The notes under the pieces were generated by a model. It had not been told where the DNA came from, did not search any database, and saw only the letters and a program-made list of their open reading frames with translations. 64,000 nt of DNA, from NCBI GenBank assembly GCA_014338405.1, contig JTDE01001107.1, positions 103,308 to 167,307 on the forward strand. Reading direction: 5' to 3'. The position numbers and the translations under genes were made by a program. Below, in pieces: positions 1 through 12,106 of the stretch. The DNA is from Paragonimus skrjabini miyazakii (Eukaryota > Platyhelminthes > Trematoda > Plagiorchiida > Troglotrematidae). Numbering within the stretch: position 1 is the first letter of the stretch; each line of letters starts with the position of its first letter.

Positions 1-1107
1 AATGAAGCAACTCTATCATGAAGTTACAACCGCTCTGCTGTAGACCATAATAGGATAAACCAGTCCTTGTTTTGTGTAAACCCAATCGTTGATTGTTCCT
101 ATTGTTGTTGCTATCCACATATCCTATATATTTCAATGTTTTACGTTCGTGACTGAAGAGAGTAAAAGAAATGTTAACATCTCGCGACGTGTCTTCTATC
201 GTTACTGGTGAATTGGATCAAGGGAACGCAGTGTTTTGAACCAAGGATAATCAATTTTAAAATGTACCATAACAATGGATTAGTTAAATGGCATTTCTCA
301 AATTATATATTTCTTCTCGTTGTACTTCTTAAGTTGATTTGGAACGTATAAAACAGAATTTGTAATGATTTTACTACTAGTGTTGACTTTCTTTGCTCGA
401 ATCATGTTTGCTTACCTTGCTTTCACGTCTGGACAGCCTGACAAAACTTCATGCTGTTGATTTGCAGCACCTGTTAGATGATGTGAAGTGGACTACATTT
501 TTTTATCTTGTAGCTTCATTTTAAACCCCTTGTTAATCTTGAATCGCAACCGTGAACCCCTTGATGATGGGCTAACCATCATTCTTGCATTAGCGAGAAT
601 ACTCAAACTTTGACGGCGTAAAAGTAGCGTTAACCTACACGGTTCCATTATCAAGCCTACGAAAACACATCCTCGGGTGAAATTCTTTCCACTTTCATCC
701 GGGTGTGCTATCCCAATCTACTGTTTTTAGAACACTTGATTTTGGGTCTTCATCTTTAGCGTTGTTAACACTATCTCTGTTTATAGATAACCATGAACGA
801 GGCTGTGACACTCAGGTTTCATGACGCCTACAACGACGTGAGAAACAGTGGAACACGAGAGGCATGTCGAGAGAAAATTTTCTGATGATCACTACTGAAG
901 TAACCTGCGCATTGAAGGTTGTAGTAGAAGTGGCACCGTTTTTCTTAAGTACAAATTTGGTCTGTTCAAGGCGGAACACCATGTTTAAAAGTATATGAAC
1001 ACTTATTATTAGCCAGCATTGTTGCACGTACGGAATACAAACCAAACGTAGATGGGGTTTCGCGTTTCTTTGAACGATATAGAATTCACTGCTAGAAGCC
1101 AACTGCA

Positions 1108-1285
1108 AACAATCATTGCTTGCATAGACTCGAACTTGAGTCCAACTGTAAAATTTCTCAACTTACCTAATGGGGCGTTTAGCATGTTTGTGCATGTCAG
1201 TTCAGTCACTGGTTCGACAGCAGTCAAGCTTGGATTTATCGCAATGAGAACCCTTTCTACCGTTCAACTTATTACCAATACTGCA
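1108..1285 (+). repeat. tRNA-like dispersed repeat, family A (copy 1)
   Basis: The segment aligns by eye with copies near 18.4, 21.3, 21.6, 32.7, 39.3 and 52.2 kb. Shared blocks are a GAGTCCAAnTGTnAAATTTC-like stretch, a tRNA-like middle, a GCATGTCAGTTCAGTCACTG stretch, a GGTTCGA core resembling a pol III B box, and AAGCTTGGATTT near the 3' side. The A-box-like part is degraded here. It is best read as an old tRNA-derived SINE copy. Its extent is approximate because both ends fade into unrelated sequence. The longer open frame across it is chance, since other copies keep no common frame. Confidence 0.5.
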
Positions 1286-1719
1286 ATTTCATCGTTTGTT
1301 AGTGTTGGTTGTAGATTCCATGCAAATTGTCTGAGAAATCTTACCATATCAGTCAGTCCTCTGGATTATTTGGAGAAGTTCATATGACAATAATAGAATA
1401 TGCTGACCTGAAGCAGGAAATTCTGTTTGCTGTACCCAGTACGTGGTCAATACTGCGGTCAAGCACCTCGACTTATTCTATACGAGATATCCCAAGGTTT
1501 GATTGGCTTGTGTACTAAGCCATGACTATGTGAAACGTATACTTCTACTATATGAAAAACAAAAATCTCTTACTACTCATCAATAAAGGGAAAGCACTTC
1601 ATTCTCAAATTGTTTCGACTAGTGGTTTTTTGTGAACTAGCTACTGTAGCTGTAGTGGTGGACAGTCATTGTAATAGAATTCATAAAATCTGACTTCCAA
1701 AATTTGCCAGCTTTTTAAG

Positions 1720-1779
1720 ATGGACCCATTCAGATGTAGTAAGTTTGATAATCTCAGTTTGGCATACGAACAACGGCAA
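1720..1779 (+). CDS. weak candidate exon, unknown product
   Basis: A 20-codon open stretch beginning with ATG (MDPFRCSKFD...) sits between CTTTTTAAG, which could be a 3' splice site, and a consensus 5' splice site GTGAGT. It is in phase 0 at both ends. No family is recognised. A segment this short with AG and GTGAGT neighbours is expected by chance several times in a window this size, so this is only a pointer for transcript mapping. Confidence 0.12.
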
Positions 1780-2579
1780 GTGAGTCGAGAACACTGAAGA
1801 TAGAGAGCACTTTCGAGAAGTGAACAGTTAACGAGAGGATTACCTTAGAGGAATGTGTAGTCTAGACCACATTATTAACAAGATTGTTTACGATTATGAC
1901 TACTCAGGCGAATTACAAATTAATTACAAAGAGTCGAAGCTGCGAAGTAAAGAACAAATCGATTTTGACGCTTGACTGATACAATGTAGTTACAGAATTT
2001 GACATAAACGGCCATCGGTAGTCGCTTTCCTTTAGTTGACCACAATCCATAATATTGGAACAATACTGAGGTTGCAGTCCATCGGTGTACGGTACATGCG
2101 GTTTATTCGTCTCCGACAGGCGGCTTCCATTTCGCAATTGTATCACTTCCTCTCCTCATAATCTTGCTCAGTTCGCGTTGAATAACTTTCATTCACATCG
2201 AACCTGTTAACTACTTTAACCCATTAAAACATCTAAATCGTTTCATTCTAACTCCATCGGATTATACTCGTAAACACTTGTTTTGGTTAACCCGATGATG
2301 AATCAGCCTGTTTACTATACTGAAGTCTAATGAAAATCGAATTCTTTTGCGAAATCGTTATGTGGGTCTACTTTTTGTGTAGGCTAAGGGATCACGATGA
2401 AACACATGAATCGCTTACAATATAGTACGTCATCATTGTCTTCTTGTCGAGTTTTCACTCAAAAATCAAAGCAGATCAACCTGTCGGTGCCACCTCACAC
2501 TGTATCTACCAATTTACATGTAACTACAAAGAAAGTTACACAAGCAGAACCGAGAGGTGTTTGATTTCCAGAGTTTAAG

Positions 2580-2880
2580 AACATTTACCTGAATGGGTGC
2601 AGAACCCAGTATTACGGAAGAACGGCAATGCTGTTGAAACACGCAAACAACCAGCGTCCGCAATCGCAAGACACATCCTGACCACTGACCAGGTCATAGA
2701 TCCGGTTTGTGCATTCAGAATCTTATTACGTCATCCCAGTCCAAGATTCTTACGGTTTGCTGAGGCTGTCGCAATCAGTCGACTGAAGCCGGCCTGTATG
2801 TTCAAAAACAGTTGTTTTTGAGCTTGCCCCTGCCCTGCACTTAGTGACCTTTCCTAACCCATCAATCGACTATCCATCCC
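2580..2880 (+). pseudogene. Penelope-like element 3' remnant (GIY-YIG end)
   Basis: Read in two frames, this gives the end of a PLE protein. A CRTQYYGRTAMLL stretch matches the CxC...YIGRT...L start of the GIY-YIG endonuclease domain. After a frameshift follow SAIARHIL, a conserved linker, and FAEAVAIS, which match the AHL...AEAIAIR tail seen in the better copies at 26.5 and 55.0 kb. A third frame would continue the LCVQK-like tail. RT and the linker are absent, so the copy is strongly 5' truncated. It is non-functional. PLEs reverse-transcribe their RNA at a nick made by this nuclease. Confidence 0.7.
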
Positions 2881-5239
2881 ACCCACCCCTAACTGTTCGA
2901 TATAAAACACCGTTTCAAAAATTCTTGTTGTTGATTGTTTTGGGAAGTACTGTGTATTGATACGACGAAATATTCCACATTTAAAATGATTATAAAGACT
3001 GGGCTTGATTTTGTAGCAAATCAGTCACAAGGAAATGTATGTTTCCGAAAACCCACATATTGTACAAAGTTGGTAAATCACAGCTCGCAGCTTCATTTCT
3101 ATCCATCGTACTGTACTCAAGTCACGGAGGAATCCTGCCACATCTTTACGAAAATTACCCATACTTCAGTCTACCATTTGACTCAGAATACTCTGAAGCA
3201 CTCCTGAGGTCAGTTTGATATCAAACATCCGTCCTACTTCAACACATATCAGTTAAACGGCAAAGGTTATGCACAAAATAGCCGTGGGTAACCTAGAATT
3301 TCAGTAGCATCTGATCACATTTAACATTCAGCCAACCCGTTCAACTATTTCATTTTATTTCATAGTCATCTGGATCAAGCAAACGTTGAAAGCACACAAA
3401 AACTAGTTTTTGAACTTGTAATGATTTTACGACGATTCATGAAAACATTCGTTTCAAAGAAAACACCCATACGTGTGCTAAAACTAAAACCGATAAACCG
3501 GTATGCATGAACCACACAGGAGTTTTTCAAAAAAATTAGCTAGGATAAAGTAAATGGTTGCTGCAGCGGGTTTACAACTGGGTATGGTACACAAAAGCAG
3601 CTGTAGGTGAATGCTAATCAAGAAGAAATTTAGAAGGTGATGTAATAAACAAACAGATTTCCAACTGTCGGTTCATAACAACATAAATCTTCCATAAAGA
3701 GAGATGAGCATGTTAAACTACGTTCACTTCGCACTATGATCTGGAGAACCAAAATTAGACGTCCGTAATTAGAATGTGGACGCGGCGTCTCAATTGAAGG
3801 AACACTCCGGAAAGTGCTCTCTAGCGCTCGATAAGTAAATGGCATTCCGAACTCTGCAGTCTGGTGGTAGCAGTGAATGCAACACAAAAGCCAAGAATTG
3901 CGGTTCGTGGAGACGGTGTCGCTTGGTTTCGTTTGCTGTAACACGTGAATATATTGCTTTTTACCTTCCCGAAATGATGCTTGAATCAGATTGGCTGACC
4001 GATCGACACGACCAAGCTCATGCAAAAGCAAATGGAAAATTCATCTAGCCGGGGAATCAACTCGGGCATGTATGCTGGCATTCAAACGTGACATGATTTA
4101 AGGCGGAAGGTAAGTCTGAGTCTACATTGTCAGCAAGCTATAAGCAGACCGACTTACCTCAGGACTTGTGACAAATATGACGCCACAAGCAAATTGTAAT
4201 CATCGTCAAAGGTCCGACTGATGACTGATCGGCAACAGACTCATTGTTACTCGGTATGCAGGCTAACACACGGACGATTACTTCACTATCAGATGGAAAC
4301 CTAATTTGTACACTGTTGAAACACCAGAAGAAGAGGCGGACATAAAGTGGGAAGGAACATCGCAAACCACATGCGGTTACACATTAACGTCTCAATCTTG
4401 AGTCCAGGAGAATTGAAATTGCTTAAAACTTACCCACCCTAAAGCTGTCGCGTTGCGCAGTTTAATCGGTCCCAATATCTCGGTACTTCAAACGAGCATG
4501 AAACAAAAGTACAAATTGGTGTCATTTCTGCAGTCAGTATGAAAGCTACTGCTTGCACTGCATCACTGTACTCACTCAGCTTGTTAGCCCCTCAATACAT
4601 TTTGTCAATGTGAACACAAACTGGGATAGGTTCAAAAGCCTTGACAGTTGGTGAACTTTGTCACGTCTTTCTAGATAACTTCGGTCATGACAGCCGAACT
4701 ATGTTGAGAACAGTTGTAGATTTGATAGCTCGAGTTCACGGGTTGGCTGTTCGCCTGCTAAGCTGAATCCCTGGAAAGTAATTGATCACATTTTAATTCA
4801 AAAGATGTCTGAGCACCATAAACATAGGTAGATATTTCTCATACTTCACTTATTGCAATGATCGAAACCACATGTGCAAACTCTGACTCGCTGACAGCGT
4901 TACCCCGCTCCGGGATTACACGTTTGTAATCCAAACATCAGAAACTCGCAAACCGAATGTCATATGAGGCGAAATGACCTACTACTCTGGGTAATATTTG
5001 ATTCCTCCTTCTGACCATCCGTTTTCTCTGTGCGTGGACTTGGGGGCAAGTAAATAGTATACGACAAAAAATCTGTACAATCTAACAATTGATTCCACTG
5101 AAAAGACACTTGTGAAGGTCCTTCAAAACTGCATACCGATTTCCAGTCTCTCATGCTACATTAATACTGTCTTGCATACAGTAATAGAAGGCAAGCTTTT
5201 CACGATGCACTGTAAGTCGCTTCATTTCACGCAATGAGT

Positions 5240-5419
5240 TCAGGATGTCAGTGAGTTCAAGCCAAGACCGTTAGCTTCGCAGAGCATCTTGTGTGTTGCA
5301 CTAAACGTTGTAGTCTGGTTCATGGCACTGAGAGTGAGTATCAAAGTAGCCTCATTATCGTCGTCAGCAAGCAGTCCTCTGATTTCGTGAACAGTCCTCA
5401 GCTGTTCCAGAATAACATT
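5240..5419 (-). CDS. candidate terminal exon, unknown product
   Basis: On the minus strand a 59-codon open frame ends at a TGA. It starts just after TTTTCACATATCAG, a usable 3' splice site. An in-frame stop lies seven codons upstream of that site, so the reading must begin by splicing. The predicted peptide begins NVILEQLRTV and contains RGLLADDDNEATLIL; it is hydrophilic, with an amphipathic start. No family is recognised. Two short upstream minus-strand segments (7079-7120 and 7855-7924) have matching phases and would extend it, giving about 96 residues. Evidence is composition and splice logic only; chance is a real alternative. Confidence 0.28.
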   Translation of the reverse strand, partial: NVILEQLRTVHEIRGLLADDDNEATLILTLSAMNQTTTFSATHKMLCEANGLGLNSLTS

Positions 5420-5699
5420 CTGATATGTGAAAACAATTCATAGCCGTTTCAATTTTGGTATTCCAGCTACGCAGCGTCAATCATCCTGTTTTTAGAAAAT
5501 GCCGTAATTTGACGAGCAATATGGTTCGCCAATAACTGTGGACCAATGGCAGGTCCAGTCAAGTTGGAGTCTAGCGCATTTAGCGGTCAGTTGAGGATTG
5601 ATCGTTGATAAGGCTGAGTTGAACTGATGCTGGCTTGTAGTCCCATAGTCTGAAGCAAGCATCCCGTGTAGGATGGGAGATGTTCAAGCATGATAAGCT

Positions 5700-5905
5700 G
5701 AAATGAGTTAGTTCTGGTTGAGAGTGTGTTATTTCCCGGTGAACACTGTGGCACATTGATTTCCTAGCCACTTGTCACTATCATCAAGCCAGTTGTTTAT
5801 ACTCGACTTGTTCATCCAAATGGGCCGAGTGGATTGCCGATAGACAGGAAACGATTTGTTACTGACAGTTCGGTGAACTCGAAGGGAGTTTTGACTGTCA
5901 AGTGG
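5700..5905 (-). repeat. dispersed repeat family D, minus copy
   Basis: The reverse complement aligns over about 200 bp with 16560-16760. Shared blocks include TTGACAGTCAAAACTCCCTT, TTCACCGAACTGTCAGTAA and AAATCAATGTGCCACAG. The two copies therefore lie in opposite orientation about 11 kb apart. No coding potential or recognisable termini are visible, so the class of element is unknown. The open frames on the minus strand here are not preserved in the other copy. Confidence 0.6.
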
Positions 5906-6619
5906 ATAATACGCTTCATTGATCAATACCACATACGTTCGTGTGCACCAAGATGATGACGCGAGCCATCAGTATGTTATTTCTGTTCACCTCGACAAAT
6001 GTAACCAATATGCCCTATTTGTAGGTACTTGTCACTCGTAGCGAGAAGGTACCGCTAAATTTTTACATCCTAGTTCTTGAGGAAGTTGACTTATTCCTAA
6101 CAAACTTTGTTACTTCTAGCCACCAGTTGACCGAGACATTTCAGATGGAAGAGGATGTTGACGAGAATTAGCTAATACTGGTGTATTTCAGTAGGGCAGA
6201 CAACAGTCTCTCGTCACATGGTTCATTTTCATACCTCATACCACTTGACACTTACGAAAAGTCAAAGATTCGAACCGATAAGACTGCTACTAAGGCAACG
6301 CCAACTCCACAAACATTTTTTTCTAGGCACAAAACGGGATGGCGGCTTCTAACCGCAATAGTCTCGATATACCTTAGAAAGACGGGACATTGAGTGCTTT
6401 TGATGGGCCGATTGCATGTTGCGCCATCAAGTGGGGCTTGACGTTCGATAGCGCTGGTTCTTTCCACGTTTTCAGTCAAGTTGCCTGACTGCGTGGCCGT
6501 CCGTTGAACTCGTTTTGTTAAATGTTCGACAACCCCCATTTAAAGCTGGCGCTCAGTTCTACCAATATGAGTTCTTCAGCGTCTACAAATGCATTCGTAG
6601 GTTACAAAAACAGACAATA

Positions 6620-6720
6620 AACCGCGTCAACCTGAGCACACTTTATTAGACAATGGTTATCCGCAAGGATTTATAAAGACTATCAACACCGTTAATGTTC
6701 AGAATAATTCACAACACAGT
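6620..6720 (+). pseudogene. possible PLE linker remnant
   Basis: One frame reads LLDNGYPQGFIKTINT. It resembles the L..NGYPxxFIxK block between RT and endonuclease in the other PLE copies, such as INGYPLRFIKK near 14.9 kb and RNGYPERFIDK near 53.2 kb. Flanking sequence shows no other convincing PLE blocks, so this may be a very old fragment or a coincidence. Confidence 0.25.
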
Positions 6721-7078
6721 ACTCAGAAACATTGTAGTTGTACAACCGCCAGTCAACAGTATCGATTGGTTAGACAGACCTTAAGATCAGTTGTTGTACT
6801 CAAGTTCTTCGCTGTAAAGCTGGTAGTCGTATGTAGAACGTTTGGGATCTCCACGATCTGTTCTCCAAGTGACGTCTCAGTTTACGAAGACCAAGAACCA
6901 TCATGTATTACCGAATGTAAGCGGATAAATTAAAAGAAGATAATTCTCAAGTTTAGTGTGCTGTCACGGTAATCGTTTTACCTGTCGAAAAACAACGAAA
7001 AATTGCTTTCAAACTGAACATGTTTGTCGTCAACAGAAAAACTGACTAGAATCTGCAGCTCTTACAGCAGGAACTTAC

Positions 7079-7120
7079 CCATGTAATGTCGTTCTGATGC
7101 TTTATCAGACCATTCGTGAC
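7079..7120 (-). CDS. weak candidate exon, linked to 5240-5419
   Basis: A 14-codon minus-strand segment (VTNGLIKHQNDITW) lies between a CATCACACAG acceptor and a strong GTAAGTTCC donor, phase 0 at both ends. The phase fits both neighbours in a putative minus-strand chain. Too short to stand alone. Confidence 0.18.
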
Positions 7121-7854
7121 CTGTGTGATGACGTCACATAGCTGTATAACGAACGTTCTCAGTCGCTTGTAGCTTTTCTCTTTTTTGTTAAATTTTGTTG
7201 AACCGTGTCGTCCCATTTCATATAAACACTGTACTGTTAGCTTTTAACACGAATGTGTTAAAAAATTTCCAAGAAGTGACGCTAACAGTTTATTCACGGA
7301 AGTTGCTCGAATTTACCAATTACGTTCTGGAACTACCAGGCGGTGTGTGCGGTCCATCGGTCTAACCATGCAAGAATCGCTGGGAATTCCCCCGTAGTTC
7401 AACTTTCACTCACACTCGTACGACAAACAAACTCAAATGAGTGTGCCAGAAGGTACATGCATGGGAAAACTGACAAGCAGAAGCGCGCAGTACCATTCGA
7501 TTGGCGGTCAGGATTTCATCATCATCTACGTGTAGATTCAAACGTCATCTGTTCCAATTAAGGGTTTACATTTCGGTTCACGTTTTCGGAGGCAGATGTA
7601 GTGTAATGTGAATGTGTCAGTTATGCCAACTAGCCGATCAGATAGGAGCTGTATAGTCGGACGTCTGTATGTTTCAACTCTATGTAAACTGTGTTTCTTC
7701 ATCTGCTTTTTGACACTCTCGTAGCATGATTCATTTAAACGTCACGATTACCATATATGGTCATTACATCTGATTTGCCTTCTGCACTGACTGCCTTGTG
7801 TGGCAATTGCTTACGAATTATTTATATAGAGCCTCTGTTACCCAGCTATGACAC

Positions 7855-7924
7855 CTTCCTAATGAACGTTAATACACCTTGTCTTTCTGGAGCTGGGAAC
7901 CAATCCATGCAATCGAGCAAGTAA
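7855..7924 (-). CDS. weak candidate exon, unknown product
   Basis: On the minus strand, the pyrimidine-rich acceptor CACCCCCTCCTACAG is followed by one base and 23 open codons (YLLDCMDWFPAPERQ...). The exon ends at AGGAAG before GTGTCA, and a TAG follows within three codons if it is read through. The phase-0 end matches the 7079-7120 segment. It abuts a plus-strand candidate (7931-8123), and both are unlikely to be real. No protein family is recognised. Confidence 0.2.
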
Positions 7925-7930
7925 CTGTAG

Positions 7931-8123
7931 GAGGGGGTGATTCCACGAACTTTCGAACAAGTTGGCAAAGTAGTGATTAATTGTGGTATCCTAGCTGATG
8001 ATCTTTTTATAGATGGTTTGTGTGACATGAACTTGGGAGAAGTGGGAAAAACTGCAAATGGTATTGTATTGTGGTATAAAATGTCAGCTTTTGGAAATCA
8101 GTGTACCCTCTTCCCGTCTTCCG
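7931..8123 (+). CDS. candidate exon, unknown product
   Basis: A plus-strand open stretch of 64 codons follows AACTGTAG and ends at TCCG before a consensus GTAAGC donor. Codons show a strong purine bias at first positions, as in real coding sequence. The peptide contains FEQVGKVVINCGILADD and GIVLWYKMSAFG and resembles a small globular segment. It gives phase 0 in and phase 1 out, compatible with the plus-strand candidate at 30351. No family is recognised. It competes with the minus-strand candidate immediately to its left. Confidence 0.2.
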
Positions 8124-8275
8124 GTAAGCTTATTATATTGCAAACAACGATAACTTAGGGTGTCCGTTGAGATAGATTATTGTTCGTCTCCTACAGGAAG
8201 TTCGTAAGAAGGAACAGTTGGCAGCAATCCATTTTCTCCTACGAATACTAATAGTCCCCTTGATAAACGGGACAG

Positions 8276-8291
8276 ATATATATATATATAT
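8276..8291. repeat. AT dinucleotide microsatellite
   Basis: A simple AT run of about eight units. No associated gene or element end is visible. Confidence 0.8.
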
Positions 8292-9241
8292 TCAGTGTTA
8301 TATCTTTGGTCAGTGATGTATCCTTTCAGAGACTAGTATGCACATGATTGCCTGTCATAATCCACACGAGTCTTATTTATTTACCAGCAGTGTACAAGCG
8401 TTGACCGGCTTCAGATAGAAATGCCCAACGACTATACTAGACTGAGCTGACCACGGCTCAAATATTGCATTCTACAGTCTTGCCAGTGATCACCATGTCA
8501 AGTCATCGTATCGCTTTTGTAGTGACAACGTAGTTGGTAATGGCTACGGTGTAAAAATGCCGCACTGACAGGTGCATTTAAAATCAGTTACAACATAAGC
8601 ATAGGCTAGTATCAAGTATACCACATGTATTAACAACACGGTTTATATTCCTTGCGAAAAGTGAATATGGTATGCTATACGAATGGTATGAATAAAGTAA
8701 GCATTAAGACTGTTTTTCGAAGGGGATGGCAGTGAGTTCACTTTGTACGATTTGCTAATCCATTGAGGAAGCTGGTAACTGCATTCTCAGAAATAAAGTA
8801 AGAGACACTGTAGCTGATAACTCATTTGCGGATTAGTTATATTATTCATTTCCAGACCAATGAAGTACACAAATCAATAGGTATGTCAAGAATCATTATT
8901 GGAACTGTGAAAAATGTGGTTTTCCATTAAGTTATAAACGCGTTACATTCATATAGGTCAGGGTAACATGAGCAGTAAGTGTTTGGTGGTCTAATTAATA
9001 GCCAATTTTGTTCATTAAGCATATGCTGCATATACAGTCATACAAAATGAGCAGTAGTTTACAGGTTTGTATCGGTTAGACTGCGCATGAAATAAAAACT
9101 AGAATAAACCAGAAGCAAAGGTGGAGCATGAAACAAACTCAAAATCAAGCTAAGGAACAAATGGTGTTCAGGGCTTCCGCAGTCGCACGTTATTGAATTA
9201 ATCTGTAAAATTTTGGAATAATTTGAGAAGTAGGTATGTAA

Positions 9242-9487
9242 TTAGGTAACCGTTTTTTTCACAAAACCATCGAGATTATGAAAGTCAGCTACGTTGCCAT
9301 GGAAATTAAGACACAATGGGTTGATGATGTAATCAGTGCAGAAGGCGGCAACCTCTGTTTGCCAAATAAATTGCTTATTTTTCAGAATATCTGGGATGTA
9401 CTTAGGTTGACTTGCTGCATCCTCCAAAGGTTCTTTGACGACATCAGTTAGCGAATCGGGACACTTCCCGTCGACATCATCGTACAA
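9242..9487 (-). CDS. coding-like minus-strand open frame, unknown product
   Basis: An 80-codon minus-strand frame has a convincing coding look: balanced charged and hydrophobic residues, few rare codons, and segments such as DGKCPDSLTDVV, KNKQFIWQTEVAAF and FHGNVADFHNLDGFV. It ends at TAA. No ATG opens it; a TGA sits directly upstream and no good acceptor lies between, so as it stands it could be a broken exon, a decayed gene or chance. No family is recognised. Confidence 0.27.
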   Translation of the reverse strand: MYDDVDGKCPDSLTDVVKEPLEDAASQPKYIPDILKNKQFIWQTEVAAFCTDYIINPLCLNFHGNVADFHNLDGFVKKTVT

Positions 9488-9719
9488 TCATGTATCTATA
9501 TGTGGTCACAAGTAATAAACTGTGATGTGAAAATTTTATACAAACTTGAACTAACAACCTTTCATTTCTGAAAGATACTATATTTATGTAAGTTGTATGA
9601 CCATGAGAGGATGAATATAAAGAATCAGCTAGGATGATCCCAGAAAGCTTCACTTTAGTTCGTTCCACCATACGTTCACCTCATACGTTATCGCAAAATA
9701 CATGGTTGATAACATGGTT

Positions 9720-11190
9720 TTGGAACCGTGTATTTGGATGCAGATGTTAAATGTAGAATTTCGGAAGTTTGTTTTCTGTGCAGAATAAGACAATTGTGAC
9801 CTCTAATTCTCAGTACACTTCTGACTTATTAGCTATATACTGGTTACCGGCGTCTGCACAAAACAACATGACTGTTTTTTGTAATGAATTTCCTATGCTG
9901 GTAACCACTTTTAAGATTAAAAACTTGACGCTAATGTTTTCAGTACCCCATGAGCTTAAGGAAATCGGCAGCCCTGAGCAACCACACCATTCAGTGGATT
10001 CGTGTTACCGATCTGAGTTTTTCTTCTGACAAAGCCTCTACGCATATTGGTAGACAAAGTTATCCAGGAAGATGAACACACCGACGGATACATATTCGTT
10101 TTCTTCAAGGGTTATAAAGAATAGATATGTTGACCGAATCATGACGTTACATGAATAACAAGACTCATTGGCGCATTAATGCAGCAGCAATGAAATGCAG
10201 GCAGAAAATATCCTAACGAAATGAGATTCCGACCATTCAAGTTCCATTACGGAACATCATTAAAGAATTCGGATACCAGGTAGCAGACTGAACATAATGA
10301 TTGTCTTCCCTACAACAAAATCAACCAACAGCCCCTTCGTGGGACATCACTTAAAGAAACTACACCAACCTTTAATTTCATTGGGGTACCGGTCTGAAAA
10401 ATTGTCCATTGGGCACATACATGCAAAATGAAGTACACTATGTATCTAACCCCAGAACTGTAGTGTGTACTTTTATCAATCTACCAAACAAATTTAGCAC
10501 TTGGAATGCCATATTAGTTGCCGCAGCTGCCATCTTTCGAGAGGGGCATTTTCCAAAACTGTGCGAGCAGAACCTATCAATTTAACACACAGATAACGTT
10601 CGTTTCCCTCAAATTACGCGACACTCTCGAGCATGCGTAGCTAGGTATCTTCATTGATCATTATTTTTTTAAATTCATGACAGCCTTTACTGGAAGTTGA
10701 AACAAAATTGCAAAAGACTACAAACCTTCATTAACATTGTGGAATATGTATGACCCAAAGTGTATATCATCTAACCCGTATATCCTGCATAGTACACAGG
10801 GGAAAGATGGGGAAAAATTGTAGTCATGCAAAGACTGGTGTTGAGTTGCACTATGAAGACTATTCCACAAGCCGCCACTCAAGCTTCAGCCAAAAAGCTT
10901 CACCATAGGCATGAAAAAGATGATTCTCTTTTTTTAAAAAAATGTCACTGCACTTTCACCAAAGATTCATAACTGCCATCATTAAGAGCTTGCATGCAAC
11001 ATTTCAGGAAGTGCGCGATAGTGAGCAGCAATGACATCAGTTGTGTATTTTCCGAAGTGCACATTGCCCACTTCTGCTGACTCAGTCTATTATTTGGATT
11101 AATTTATATCACAACACTGGGCTGCACTCGTAATACTGGACTACACTACTTCAATATGTTACTTGCTAAGCTCTAAACACAACTAGGGAT
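9720..11190. other. intergenic or intronic DNA, nothing recognised
   Basis: No retroelement motif, tRNA-like core or convincing exon was found on either strand. The 86-codon plus-strand open frame at 9769-10029 lacks recognisable features and is treated as chance. Confidence 0.5.
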
Positions 11191-11203
11191 TAGTGAGCCT
11201 TAC

Positions 11204-11267
11204 TTAAGCTAAACTGTGGAAGTTGTTTTACACGAGAGTCAGGGCGATTCAGAAAGTGGGAAAACGG
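11204..11267 (-). CDS. weak candidate exon
   Basis: On the minus strand a good acceptor (TACTTTCGTGTTATAG) is followed by 21 open codons (PFSHFLNRPDSRVKQ...) and a GTAAGG donor. Phase is 0 in and 1 out. No family is recognised and the length is within chance expectation. Confidence 0.14.
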
Positions 11268-11815
11268 CTATAACACGAAAGTACGTGCGTAAAGCAAGTT
11301 GAACAAGTGAGCTTTCGTGCAAAGTGCTACTGATGTGTTTTTCTCCTCCGTATTCTTGGCGTACGCTCGGCGAGGAAACCTCCTGAGGGTATTACATCCA
11401 TTATCCGAATACCTACTAACAGTTAAGAGGGATCAATAGTTTTCGAGGTGCAATTTCACTTGCAGTCACAAACTACTGGTTCCGGATATTCACAAATCTG
11501 TTCGTCAGTTAGAATGGGTTTCCACTGGTCCCCATCAACCTTTATTGCGTACGTGATGACATCATCAAGCGGCCAAATCTAAGCCACGATAACATCGACA
11601 TTCGGCTTCCGAACCACCTATCTCCTATGGGTGGTATTCGATTCTAAGATTCAGCCAGTCACATAACCTACTGTGGTCCTGGCCACTCCGCTGGATACAT
11701 ATCATCCTTTCACATCATCAACTAAGTGTATCAAAAATCCAATGACTCGCTCGGCCCTATCTAGGCACTTACGTGTTCCCGATATCCACACTCGCATGGA
11801 CTGATAGACGCATAA

Positions 11816-12106
11816 CTCAGTTACTGTCTGTTATCTGCAGTCGGTAATTCCACCATTAAGACTACCTAGACAAGTCAAAATCTCTAATCTCATTATAACT
11901 GCTAGATTACTGATGAGTAACACGATTGTCTCATGAAGGTGCGACAGAAGTTCTCATCCCGGCTGTGACAAGCATACGCATTACTGACGAGCTCTAACAA
12001 CGGCGAAGCTGTAGTGTAGTGCTTCTTGTCGAAAGACATTGCCTGGTAGTCTACCTGTATGCCAAGGCTGCGATTAGGCGTCAGTGACGATCAACTTGAT
12101 ACTAAC
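11816..12106. repeat. family F repeat, copy 1, left segment
   Basis: Nearly identical (about six differences seen in 290 bases) to 57080-57372. Homology starts abruptly at ACTCAGTTACT in both places, which marks the left edge of the repeat. The right side runs into the assembly gap. No protein-coding frame is conserved between the copies. The element type is unknown; it could be a non-autonomous mobile element or a segmental duplication. Confidence 0.85.

Noticed and set aside
1052..1387. 111-codon plus-strand open frame as a gene
   Set aside because: It overlaps the tRNA-like repeat and has no recognisable domain or start context.
4160..4322. Minus-strand exon between an excellent acceptor (TTCTGGTGTTTCAACAG) and GTAAGT
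   Set aside because: The only open frame stops at TGA one base before the donor and the other two frames stop early, so it cannot be a normal coding exon; it could at most be a 3' UTR exon.
5243..5333. Plus-strand exon ending at GTGAGT
   Set aside because: The antisense frame at 5240-5419 is longer and has better coding character; the plus-strand signal is weaker and lacks a pyrimidine tract.
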